A stretch of DNA of 64,000 bases, taken from contig NZ_ML133567.1 in NCBI RefSeq assembly GCF_003985125.1, forward strand, positions 425,331 to 489,330. Direction: 5' to 3'. The translations under genes and the position numbers were made by a program. This document shows positions 30,303 to 38,309 of this stretch, one piece after another (position 1 is the first letter of the stretch; every line of letters begins with the position of its first letter). The stretch comes from Rhizobium phaseoli. Its GTDB lineage: Bacteria > Pseudomonadota > Alphaproteobacteria > Rhizobiales > Rhizobiaceae. Under the pieces are notes generated by a model. The model was not told the DNA's origin and did not search any database. It saw nothing but the letters and a program-made list of their open reading frames with translations.

Positions 30303-31034
30303 TCACGCGAACGCCCGCAACCTGCGGATCGTTTCCTCCGCCTCGCCGATCGCCTCCGGCGTTCCCACAGTCAGCCAGTGCCCATCGAGCACCAGGCCGA
30401 AAAGCCGGTCGCGTGCGATCGCCTTGTCGAAATAGATATTCAGATTGAAGGCGTCCGTCGGCGCGTCGTCGAGCAGCGACGGGTTCATGACGATCGCGCC
30501 GGCATAGACGACGGGATTGGACGGGTTGTCGCGGTAACGCCGCAGTCGGCCGTCGGCCGCGAGGCTGAAGTCGTTCTTGCCGTTGTGACCGGTGGTATCT
30601 TCGATCCGCACGCAAAGCAGCGCCATGTCCATCTGCTCGGCATCGAAGAATCCGGCTAATCGCTGCAGGTTCGTCGGCCGTCCCGGCAGCTCGCCGATCC
30701 AGAAGAGGTCGGCATTCATGACGAAGATACTGTCGCGCCCAAGCAGCCTCAGTCCTTTCGCCAACCCGCCGCCGGAATTCATCAGCCCGTCCCGCTCGTC
30801 GGATATGATGATCTCGAGGCCGCGATACTTGCCGAGATGGTCGAGCATCTGGTCGGCATGGTGGTGAACGTTGACGGCGGCCCGTTCGACGCCGGCCGCC
30901 ACCAGCGCGTCCAGCGCATAATCGATCATCGGCTTGCCGTCGATCTTCACCAGCGGCTTCGGGATCGTGTCGGTGATCGGGCGCATGCGGGTTCCGAGAC
31001 CCGCGGCCAGTACCATGGCTTGTCTGATGGTCAT
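30303..31034 (-). CDS. murU: MurU-type N-acetylmuramate-1-phosphate uridylyltransferase
   Basis: A 243-residue nucleotidyltransferase. The signature is AMVLAAGLGTRMRPITDTIPKPLVKIDGKP, given here in part as AAGLGTRMRPITD and KPLVKIDGKP. The metal-binding aspartate is in IFVMNADLFW. It was long annotated as mannose-1-phosphate guanylyltransferase. Its position next to an AmgK-like kinase matches the AmgK-MurU pathway of Pseudomonas and Caulobacter, which recycles MurNAc to UDP-MurNAc without going through MurA and confers fosfomycin tolerance. The assignment is therefore from family plus context; substrate preference cannot be seen directly. Confidence 0.82.
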   Translation of the reverse strand: MTIRQAMVLAAGLGTRMRPITDTIPKPLVKIDGKPMIDYALDALVAAGVERAAVNVHHHADQMLDHLGKYRGLEIIISDERDGLMNSGGGLAKGLRLLGRDSIFVMNADLFWIGELPGRPTNLQRLAGFFDAEQMDMALLCVRIEDTTGHNGKNDFSLAADGRLRRYRDNPSNPVVYAGAIVMNPSLLDDAPTDAFNLNIYFDKAIARDRLFGLVLDGHWLTVGTPEAIGEAEETIRRLRAFA

Positions 31035-31047
31035 CTTGATCCGGAAT

Positions 31048-32559
31048 TTATGATTCGCTCTGGCCTATTCCAGCCCTTGCGCACCAATCGCGCAAGGGGG
31101 CAAGCGCCTCATGCTCAAGCGCGACGTTGAGATAGGCGAGCGTGCGCGGCATATGCCTGAGATAATCGGGTTTGCCGTCCCGCTGCAGCAGCCGCACCCA
31201 GAGACCGGCCAGTTTGCAGTTGCGTTGTGCCGACATGATCGCCCAGGCCTTCATGAATCCGGCTTCGTCGAAGCCGTCCTGCGCACGGCGACGTGCGAGA
31301 TAATCATCCATCAGCTGCCGGAACAGTTCCGGCTCGATCGTGACGCGTGCGTCCTGGACGATCGAGGCAAGGTCATAGGCGGTGGGGCCGATCATGGCGT
31401 CCTGGAAGTCGATCAGGCCGACCCGTCCGACGCCGGCCTCCTGCGGGCGCCAGATGATATTCGGCGAATGGAAATCGCGCAGCAGCAGGTTCTTTTCGGC
31501 GGCGGCGAGCTCATCGATCAGCGCGTCCCAGATCGCCAGATATTCCTTGCGCTCTGCGTCCGAGGGTGCGGAACCACGCTTCCAGCCGATGTGCCAATCG
31601 AGCACAAGCTGCACTTCCATCTTCATCGCCGTGCGATCGAAATCCGGAATGTGATGCGTGTGCGTGTCGGAAACGGGGATATCCCGCGGAAACGGCATGG
31701 AATGAAGATGGGCAAGGCAGGCGACGCTTTGGCGGTAACGCTCGGCGATCGGCCGCCCGGCGTCGTCGAGCACGCCCTGCGTACCGAGATCCTCAATTAG
31801 CAGGATGCCCTGCTCATAATCGACCTTGTAGATCTCCGGCGCTGCAAACCCACGTTCGCGCAGCGCATCGGCGATCGCAACGAAGGGATAGGCGTCCTGG
31901 GCGAGATGCGCGACCTTGGGATAGGGCCTGCCGTCGTAGACCGGCGGCCCCTCCGGATGCGGGCGCCAGTCCATCAGGATTTTTCGCGGAGCAGCGTCCG
32001 GATAAATCGCTTCATAGGCGCGCAGCGATGCATCGCCGGTCAGGAAGCGGCGTTTGGCCTCGGGATAGCCGGCCGCGTCGAGGAATTCGCGGATCGCGAA
32101 GACCCGGCGGATGCGCCGGGCCTGCTGGCCGGCTGCTTCGATCGTTGCCCGGCGGCCGCTGCCCTCATGGGCCAGCGTCAGGGCGATACGCTCGGCCGGC
32201 AATTCGCTCGCAGCCATTTCCGGCCATTCGACGAGACAGATGCCGTTCTGCAGGGCTTCGTCGAAGCCGAGCTCCGTCAATTCGCTGGCGTCGCCGAGCC
32301 GATAGAGGTCGAAGTGCGAAACCGGGATACGCAGGTCGTAGGATTGCACCAGCGTGAAGGTCGGGCTCGGGACCTCAAGCCCTTCGTCATCGGCAATGGC
32401 ACGCAGGATTGCCCGGGCGAGCGACGATTTGCCGGCGCCGAGATCGCCGGAAAGGGCAAGACAATCGCCGGCCTTCAATGCGAGCGCCAGGTCTTCGCCG
32501 AGACGAATGGTGGCCGCCTCGTCCTTCAGGAAAAGCGAGATCGTATCGGTGGTCGTCAT
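31048..32559 (-). CDS. Fused TsaE ATPase and AmgK-type sugar kinase
   Basis: A 503-residue two-domain protein. Residues 1-150 are TsaE (YjeE): Walker A SGDLGAGKSSLARAIL (37-52), PSPTFTLVQSY and HFDLYRLGDASELTELGF. TsaE is the ATPase needed for t6A37 tRNA modification. Residues 160-503 are an aminoglycoside-phosphotransferase fold of the AmgK type: RRFLTGDASLRAYEAI, the catalytic loop LLLRDFHSPNIIW (Asp362, Asn367) and GLIDFQDAMIGPTAYDLAS (Asp384). AmgK phosphorylates MurNAc/GlcNAc at C1, feeding MurU encoded next. The start overlaps the divL stop by 4 nt. The frame is unbroken across the junction. Confidence 0.92.
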   Translation of the reverse strand: MTTTDTISLFLKDEAATIRLGEDLALALKAGDCLALSGDLGAGKSSLARAILRAIADDEGLEVPSPTFTLVQSYDLRIPVSHFDLYRLGDASELTELGFDEALQNGICLVEWPEMAASELPAERIALTLAHEGSGRRATIEAAGQQARRIRRVFAIREFLDAAGYPEAKRRFLTGDASLRAYEAIYPDAAPRKILMDWRPHPEGPPVYDGRPYPKVAHLAQDAYPFVAIADALRERGFAAPEIYKVDYEQGILLIEDLGTQGVLDDAGRPIAERYRQSVACLAHLHSMPFPRDIPVSDTHTHHIPDFDRTAMKMEVQLVLDWHIGWKRGSAPSDAERKEYLAIWDALIDELAAAEKNLLLRDFHSPNIIWRPQEAGVGRVGLIDFQDAMIGPTAYDLASIVQDARVTIEPELFRQLMDDYLARRRAQDGFDEAGFMKAWAIMSAQRNCKLAGLWVRLLQRDGKPDYLRHMPRTLAYLNVALEHEALAPLRDWCARAGIGQSES

Positions 32560-35141
32560 TCGGCAGCGGCGGAATGGGGGATATCGACCGAGGGGATACG
32601 GCAGACGACCGTCGTGCCCTTGCCCGGTTCGCTGTCGATCGTCACGTCGCCGTGATGCAGGCTGACGAAACTGTCGACGATCGACAGGCCGAGGCCGGCA
32701 CCGCCGCGCTTTCCGCTTTTAGCGCCGGTTGCGAACCGGTCGAACACGGTCGCGATCATGTCGGGCGAAATGCCGGGGCCGCGATCCCTCACGGAGAACA
32801 CGAAATCGGTGCCTTCGCGTTGGCATTCCAGCGAAATCGAGCTGCCCTCCGGCGAGAAATTCGCCGCGTTGGAAAGAAGCTTCAGAAGAATCTGCTTCAG
32901 CCGCTGCGGATCGGCGACGATCGAGCCGAGATAGGCGGGCGCGGTGATTTCGAGCGCCACGCCGCTTTCCTGCAGCCGATCGGCGATCTGCATCGAGACG
33001 TCGTCGAGCAGGTCGTTGAGATCGATTTCCGCATAGTTGAGGCGCATGATGCCGGCATCGACGGTCGCAAGGTCGAGAATATCGTTGACGAGCGTCAGCA
33101 GGACCGAGGACGAGGTCGAGATATGGTCGATATATTCCGCCTGCCGCTCGTTCAGCGGCCCCACACCTTGCGTGCGCAGCAGATCGGTGAAGCCGATAAT
33201 ATTGGTCAGCGGCGAACGCAATTCATAGGAAACGTGCTGAACGAAGTCGTTCTTCAACTCGTCGGCCTTGCGCAGCGCCTCGTTCTTTTCGGTCAGCGCC
33301 CGCTCGGCCCGCACGCTGTCCGTCATATTGACGAAGGTCAGCATGGTCTGGGCGTTCGGCAGCGGGATGACTGCGTAGTCGAGCACGAGGCCGGAGAACA
33401 GTTCGAGGGTCCCCTGGCCCGAGCGGCGCTCGTCGTCGAAGCTGGTGATCAGTTCCGCGAAGGTCTTCCAGCCGTCCGGCCGGTCGTAGGAGGGGGCGCA
33501 GGCCTCGCCAAGCGCACGGATATGGGTGCCGGGCTTGGCTTCGGCTTCGGTGATTCCCCAGAGCGCTCGGAAGGCCGGGTTCGACAGGCGGATGCGTCCA
33601 TCCGGCCCGAACACCGCCACACCTTCGGACAGATGGTCGATCGTTTCGCCCTGCACCTTGACCAGCGTGTTGTAGCGCGTTTCGAGATCGACCTGTTCGG
33701 TCAGGTTTTCGAACACCCAGGTGGCGCCGCCCTGCGGATGGGCAGTGGCGAACACGCGCAGCGTCTGACCGTTCGGCAGGTGCCAGAGGTCCGATTGCGT
33801 ATCGAGGGCGCGATAGACGGAAAGTGCTGCTTCCTTCCAGCTTTTCCAGTTGAGCTGGTCCGGCAGCTTCTTGGCCGCCCGCAGCCGCTCGAGCAGCTCG
33901 CTATTGTCCGGCCGGCCTTCGAGGAAGGCGATATCGAGTTCCCAGAGGGCAACGAAGGCCTGGTTGTAGAATTGCAGCCGGCGCTCGCCGTCGAAGATGG
34001 CGACGGGTGTGGCGAGATGGTCGAGCGTCTCGGCATGGCTCTTCAGCGTTCGGTCCAGCTCGGCGCGCACCGCCTCGATATCGGACACGTCGACCGCCAT
34101 GCCGGCCGAGCCGCCGGGAAGCGTGACATCGACGACATCGAAGAATGTACGGTTGCCATGCACGACCGTCGAGATCGTGTCGTGGAACGGCGATTCCGGC
34201 GTCGTCGTCGCGCGAATGCGTTCGCGCGCCACCGTCGTTAGCATCTCGCGGCCTTCATTGATTGCCTGCTGCGGCGAGCGCGCCTCGACCGCGTCGCCAT
34301 AGGCCTGGTTGACCCAGGTGAGGCGGCCCGCCGGATCGCGCTGCCAGGCCGGCATGTCGATCGCGTCGAGCATGGTCTGGAAGGCCGAGATCGAAGTCAT
34401 CAGCCGGTCGCGCTCGATCCGGAGTTCGGCAAGCTCGGCGCGCAGATTGTTGAGCGCCACGAAGCGGACGAAGGCGCGTCCGCCGGAAACTCGGCCCTGC
34501 GCCTCGAGAATCTCATCACGGATGGTCTCGACCACCATGTCGAAGCTCTGCGCCCCGTCGCGCAGCCGGTCGATCGCCTTTTCCAGGTCGGAGGCCGAGC
34601 GTGATTTCAGCCAGAGGCCAAAGGCCAGGAATTCGCCATCCTGCGGCGCGCCGGTCTCCGCCGGAAGCTGGCCGAGCAATTCAGGACGGGCATTGCCGTC
34701 CCAGATGACGATCCGCCGGTTCTTGTCGGCGATCAGCGCCTGATATTGTGAAATGCGTTGCTGGGCATCGGACAGCGCCGAGCGGATTTCCCGGCTCTCG
34801 TTTTCCAGATTGCCGCGCTGGCGCACCAGCCAGAGCGTCGAAAGCAGGGCTGCCGATATGACGCCGATGACGACGGAAACGCCGATGACCTGCGAGGAGG
34901 TGAAGAGGTGAGCCGAGGCCGCCGCCTGCTGCTCGCCCTGTGCCAGAACCGGCCGCGCCAGGGCGGCAAGCGCCGTACCGGCCGCGCAGGTTTTCAGGAA
35001 GCGCGCCAATGATCCATGCTCCTGCTTTGCGGCCTCGTGTGCCGCTGCAGATTTATAGCCTTGGCCTGCCGTCCGCGAGCGGCGATGGGCGCAAGCGCCG
35101 TCGTCCGCCTGACCGGGCAGGCTGTTTTTCAATTCCGACAT
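32556..35141 (-). CDS. divL: DivL-type cell-cycle pseudo-histidine kinase (Tyr in place of phospho-His)
   Basis: About 861 residues. An N-terminal hydrophobic stretch (AAGTALAALARPVLAQ) and a membrane helix (VIGVSVVIGVISAALLSTLWLV, about 85-106) are followed by a coiled coil and several PAS domains. A HisKA/HATPase core comes last. The H-box reads FVQHVSYELRSPLTNIIGF, so the usual histidine of S-H-E-L-R is Tyr639 (TAT at 33225-33227). The N box LKLLSNAANFSP and G boxes DRGPGIS and GGAGLGLSIV remain. This matches Caulobacter DivL (Tyr550), which binds DivK and controls CckA-CtrA. The ATG at 35141 is preferred to the TTG at 35165. Confidence 0.88.
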   Translation of the reverse strand: MSELKNSLPGQADDGACAHRRSRTAGQGYKSAAAHEAAKQEHGSLARFLKTCAAGTALAALARPVLAQGEQQAAASAHLFTSSQVIGVSVVIGVISAALLSTLWLVRQRGNLENESREIRSALSDAQQRISQYQALIADKNRRIVIWDGNARPELLGQLPAETGAPQDGEFLAFGLWLKSRSASDLEKAIDRLRDGAQSFDMVVETIRDEILEAQGRVSGGRAFVRFVALNNLRAELAELRIERDRLMTSISAFQTMLDAIDMPAWQRDPAGRLTWVNQAYGDAVEARSPQQAINEGREMLTTVARERIRATTTPESPFHDTISTVVHGNRTFFDVVDVTLPGGSAGMAVDVSDIEAVRAELDRTLKSHAETLDHLATPVAIFDGERRLQFYNQAFVALWELDIAFLEGRPDNSELLERLRAAKKLPDQLNWKSWKEAALSVYRALDTQSDLWHLPNGQTLRVFATAHPQGGATWVFENLTEQVDLETRYNTLVKVQGETIDHLSEGVAVFGPDGRIRLSNPAFRALWGITEAEAKPGTHIRALGEACAPSYDRPDGWKTFAELITSFDDERRSGQGTLELFSGLVLDYAVIPLPNAQTMLTFVNMTDSVRAERALTEKNEALRKADELKNDFVQHVSYELRSPLTNIIGFTDLLRTQGVGPLNERQAEYIDHISTSSSVLLTLVNDILDLATVDAGIMRLNYAEIDLNDLLDDVSMQIADRLQESGVALEITAPAYLGSIVADPQRLKQILLKLLSNAANFSPEGSSISLECQREGTDFVFSVRDRGPGISPDMIATVFDRFATGAKSGKRGGAGLGLSIVDSFVSLHHGDVTIDSEPGKGTTVVCRIPSVDIPHSAAAE

Positions 35142-35283
35142 CCGCGGTATGTCTCCGTCCTTCAATGTGCCGCATTACGACAAGACATCCCATTTTCGGA
35201 GCGGTCGGACGGGGTCCGGCGCCACGAATCAAGTCTTAAAACAATACTTCGGAAGGGAATCGGCGGAAAGGGAGCGGCCAAAA

Positions 35284-35318
35284 AATAAGCCGCGGCATTT
35301 GTCAATGCCGCGGCTTCT
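35284..35318 (-). terminator. Rho-independent terminator of ahcY
   Basis: AAGCCGCGGCATT...AATGCCGCGGCTT is a 12-13-bp stem with a short loop. On the minus strand it is followed by TATTTTTTGG. It begins about 27 bp after the ahcY stop and also marks the boundary with divL transcription. Confidence 0.9.
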
Positions 35319-35344
35319 ACATCTTGTGGATATCGATGATGAGA

Positions 35345-36745
35345 TCAATATCTGTAGTGGTCGGACTTGAACGGGCCCTGCGGCGTAACGCCGATATAGG
35401 CAGCCTGCTCTTCGCTAAGCTGGGTAAGCTTCACACCGAGCTTGTCGAGATGCAGGCGCGCAACCTTTTCATCGAGGTGCTTCGGCAGGATGTAGACCTT
35501 GTTCTCGTATTGGCCGGGCTTGGTAAAGAGCTCGATCTGCGCCAGCGTCTGGTTGGTGAAGGAAGCCGACATGACGAAGGACGGATGACCGGTGGCGTTG
35601 CCGAGGTTGAGCAGGCGGCCTTCGGAAAGCAGGATGATGCGGTTGCCCTTGGGGAACTCGATCAGGTCGACCTGCGGCTTGACGTTGGTCCACTTGAGGT
35701 TCCGCAGGGCAGCAACTTCGATTTCGTTATCGAAGTGGCCGATATTGCCGACGATCGCCATGTCCTTCATCTCCCGCATATGGTCGATGCGGATGACGTC
35801 CTTGTTGCCGGTCGTGGTGATGAAGATATCGGCCGAGGAAACGACGTCCTCGAGCAGCACCACTTCATAACCGTCCATGGCGGCCTGCAGGGCGCAGATC
35901 GGATCGGCTTCGGTCACCTTGACGCGGGCGCCGGCGCCGGAGAGCGAAGCAGCAGAGCCCTTGCCGACGTCACCATAACCGCAAACGACGGCGACCTTGC
36001 CGGCCATCATCACGTCGGTGCCGCGGCGGATGCCGTCGACCAGCGATTCCTTGCAGCCGTACTTGTTGTCGAACTTCGACTTTGTGACCGAATCGTTGAC
36101 GTTGATCGCCGGGAAGGGCAGCAGGCCCTTCTGGCTGAGCTGGTACAGGCGGTTGACGCCCGTCGTCGTTTCTTCGGTCACGCCCTTGATCGCATCGCGC
36201 TGCTTGTTGAACCAGCCGGGCGAAGCGGCAAGGCGCTTCTTGATCTGTGCGAAGAGGATTTCCTCTTCCTCGGAATGCGGATGGGACAATACGTCCTCGC
36301 CGGCTTCGGCGCGGGCGCCGAGCAGGATATACATGGTGGCGTCGCCGCCGTCATCGAGGATCATGTTGGAAAGGCCGCCGTCGGCCCACTGGAAGATCTT
36401 GTCGGTGTAGACCCAGTAGTCCTCGAGCGACTCGCCCTTGATGGCGAAAACGGGAACGCCGGCAGCAGCGATTGCGGCAGCGGCATGATCCTGCGTCGAG
36501 AAGATGTTGCACGAAGCCCAGCGGACTTCGGCCCCGAGCGCCACCAGCGTTTCGATGAGCACGGCAGTCTGGATGGTCATGTGCAGCGAACCGGTGATGC
36601 GCGCGCCCTTCAGCGGCTTTGCGTCGCCGAATTCGGCGCGGCAGGACATCAGCCCCGGCATTTCGGTTTCGGCGATCGTAATTTCCTTGCGGCCGAAATC
36701 CGCAAGCCCGATATCGGCGACGACATAATCTTTTTCAGTGCTCAT
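35345..36745 (-). CDS. ahcY: S-adenosylhomocysteine hydrolase (adenosylhomocysteinase)
   Basis: A 466-residue NAD-dependent enzyme that splits SAH to adenosine and homocysteine, completing the activated methyl cycle. [20 protein letters not shown] near the N-terminus, [15 protein letters not shown] and the NAD site [16 protein letters not shown] are diagnostic, as is the C-terminal KSDHYRY. I choose the ATG at 36745 ([12 protein letters not shown]), preceded by GGAG; the frame stays open 59 codons upstream without family sequence. The 277-bp upstream region carries a strong palindrome that may be its operator. Confidence 0.97.
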   Translation of the reverse strand: MSTEKDYVVADIGLADFGRKEITIAETEMPGLMSCRAEFGDAKPLKGARITGSLHMTIQTAVLIETLVALGAEVRWASCNIFSTQDHAAAAIAAAGVPVFAIKGESLEDYWVYTDKIFQWADGGLSNMILDDGGDATMYILLGARAEAGEDVLSHPHSEEEEILFAQIKKRLAASPGWFNKQRDAIKGVTEETTTGVNRLYQLSQKGLLPFPAINVNDSVTKSKFDNKYGCKESLVDGIRRGTDVMMAGKVAVVCGYGDVGKGSAASLSGAGARVKVTEADPICALQAAMDGYEVVLLEDVVSSADIFITTTGNKDVIRIDHMREMKDMAIVGNIGHFDNEIEVAALRNLKWTNVKPQVDLIEFPKGNRIILLSEGRLLNLGNATGHPSFVMSASFTNQTLAQIELFTKPGQYENKVYILPKHLDEKVARLHLDKLGVKLTQLSEEQAAYIGVTPQGPFKSDHYRY

Positions 36746-36979
36746 AGAGGTCTCCAGGCTGAAAAACGTCTCAAAAATTGGCGCAGGCGCGAAGATGACC
36801 GCGCGACGGATAGGCCGCGTGCCGATGCATGTCGCCCGGCTATGGACAGCGGTTCCGGGAACGCGAGATGCATAACACCAAAGAGCCGAACCGCATTGCA
36901 TGAACCAGGTTCGATGCGACACGCTTCAGCGCACGGCATGTCCGCCGTTTAGCAGGCTTCCGATGGGAAGGCAATAAGG

Positions 36980-36999
36980 ATATAAAGAAGTCTTTATAT
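36980..36999. promoter_or_regulatory. 9-bp inverted repeat upstream of ahcY (candidate operator)
   Basis: ATATAAAGA-AG-TCTTTATAT is a perfect 9-bp inverted repeat with a 2-bp spacer. It is strikingly AT-rich for this genome and sits 235 bp before the ahcY ATG and 24 bp before the end of the ptsH reading frame. Short AT-rich dyads of this form suit ArsR-family dimers, and SahR (ArsR family, SAH-responsive) is a known regulator of ahcY in proteobacteria. The assignment to SahR is an inference. Confidence 0.5.
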
Positions 37000-37022
37000 G
37001 TTGATATGAGCTCGGCCGTCGC

Positions 37023-37298
37023 TCACATCTCTTCGCCGAACCGGTTCTGGATCAGCTGGTCCAGGGCCTCGAGGGCTTCCTCGGCCTCGCTGCCGCTCGC
37101 CGAGACGACGACGCTGGAGCCTGGGCTTGCGGCCAGCATCATCAGGCCCATGATCGACGTGCCGCCGACCGTCATTCCGTCCTTGGAGACGGTGATGGCG
37201 GCATCGAAGGTCTCGACCATCTGCACGAATTTGGCGGAGGCGCGCGCGTGAAGGCCGCGCTTGTTGATGATGAGGAGTTCCCGGGAAAGCGATGTCAT
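37023..37298 (-). CDS. ptsH: HPr-like phosphocarrier protein of the PTS-Ntr system
   Basis: A 91-residue HPr. The phospho-acceptor is His17 in NKRGLHARASAKFVQ, and GGTSIMGLMMLAASPG contains Ser48 at the position that HPr kinase phosphorylates (Ser46 in Bacillus). Both regulatory sites are therefore present. It receives phosphate from EI-Ntr, which is not in this window, and passes it to EIIA proteins. It lies 9 bp downstream of the EIIA-Man gene with hprK further upstream, so donor, acceptor and kinase/phosphorylase are encoded together. Confidence 0.94.
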   Translation of the reverse strand: MTSLSRELLIINKRGLHARASAKFVQMVETFDAAITVSKDGMTVGGTSIMGLMMLAASPGSSVVVSASGSEAEEALEALDQLIQNRFGEEM

Positions 37299-37307
37299 GA
37301 AGCGCCG

Positions 37308-37709
37308 TTATTTTCCGCTGAGCACACGGCTCGCGACATTGATATATTTCCGACCGGCTTCGGAAGCCTCGACCAGCGCCTTCTCCATGTTGTTCTCGCC
37401 GCGCACGCCGGCGAGCTTGATCAGCATCGGCAGGTTGACGCCGGCGATGACTTCGGTGTGGCCGCTGCTCATGACCGATATTGCGAGATTGGACGGCGTG
37501 CCGCCGAACATGTCGGTCAGGATGACGACGCCATGGCCATCATCGGCGCCGGAAACGGCTTGCAGAATGTCTTGCCGTCTCTGGTCCATGTCGTCTTCGG
37601 GGCCAATACAGACCGTCTCGATGAATTTCTGAGGACCGACGACGTGCTCGACAGCATGACGAAACTCTTCAGCCAGCTTGCCATGAGTGACAAGCACAAG
37701 TCCGATCAT
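37308..37709 (-). CDS. PTS EIIA component, mannose/fructose family (orphan regulatory EIIA)
   Basis: A 133-residue EIIA-Man domain. The phosphorylated histidine is His9 in MIGLVLVTHGKLAEEF. VVILTDMFGGTPSNLAISV is the family core block. There are no EIIB, EIIC or EIID partners in the window, so it is a regulatory EIIA rather than a sugar transporter component, as usual in alphaproteobacteria. The ATG at 37709 is chosen over one 18 codons upstream because homologues start at MIGLV. It shares an operon with the HPr gene. Confidence 0.93.
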   Translation of the reverse strand: MIGLVLVTHGKLAEEFRHAVEHVVGPQKFIETVCIGPEDDMDQRRQDILQAVSGADDGHGVVILTDMFGGTPSNLAISVMSSGHTEVIAGVNLPMLIKLAGVRGENNMEKALVEASEAGRKYINVASRVLSGK

Positions 37710-37859
37710 GATATTACTGCTCCCATATACGCAAACGATGGCTGAGATATCGCAATGCAGCAATTACGTCCACCGGTGGGGGCACATCTTGGCGATGAAA
37801 AGCCGAAGTGCAAGATAAAAATGCAAACATATAAGGCAGACTGATCAATCCGGAAGCCC

Positions 37860-38309
37860 TCAATCCCCGATATCAGGCGCTTTCGCCATCAGAACTGCCA
37901 GCGGTGAAGGCACGCCTGTGAGCAACCGCAACGCGGGAAGCGAAATACCGGTGGCGAAGCTGACGAATTCGCCGTCGGGGGGGACGCGGTTTTCGCCGGA
38001 AGCGCTGCCGGGAAGCACGGCATAATGCATGGCCGCCTGAGAAATATGATCCTGCCGGACAATGCCGGTGCCGCGCAGTTCGATCAGCCCCGCGATCGAT
38101 GGCGGGCAGGTGGCGATCACCGTGCCTGTCTCTTCTGACAGCAGCACTTGGTCGTCGGCAACCAGCGCCGTGAACAGACCGAGGCGTCGGGCTTCGGTCA
38201 TGCAGGTGAAAGCCAGCATCGATTTCCCCCAGCCCGAGGGACCGCTGAACAGGAGACCGGTCCTGCCGACGACGATCGCCGTGGCATGGATGTTCGCGGC
38301 CTCGCTCAT
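37860..38309 (-). CDS. hprK: HPr kinase/phosphorylase, short alphaproteobacterial form
   Basis: A 149-residue protein equal to the C-terminal catalytic domain of HprK. The P-loop is LLFSGPSGWGKSMLAF, LVADDQVLLSEE follows, and AGLIELRGTGIVRQDHI is the HprK signature. The roughly 130-residue N-terminal domain of Firmicute HprK is absent, which is the usual state in rhizobia, so this is not a truncation artefact. It phosphorylates HPr on Ser48 and removes it. The start overlaps the chvG stop by 4 nt, which links carbon/nitrogen PTS signalling with ChvG-ChvI expression. Confidence 0.92.
   Translation of the reverse strand: MSEAANIHATAIVVGRTGLLFSGPSGWGKSMLAFTCMTEARRLGLFTALVADDQVLLSEETGTVIATCPPSIAGLIELRGTGIVRQDHISQAAMHYAVLPGSASGENRVPPDGEFVSFATGISLPALRLLTGVPSPLAVLMAKAPDIGD

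Noticed and set aside
36746..36979. SAH or SAM riboswitch in the ahcY leader
   Set aside because: I read the minus-strand leader for the conserved cores of these riboswitches and did not recognise any; a covariance-model search would be decisive.
37860..38309. Truncated or broken hprK
   Set aside because: The short form with only the catalytic domain is normal for alphaproteobacteria and is intact here.
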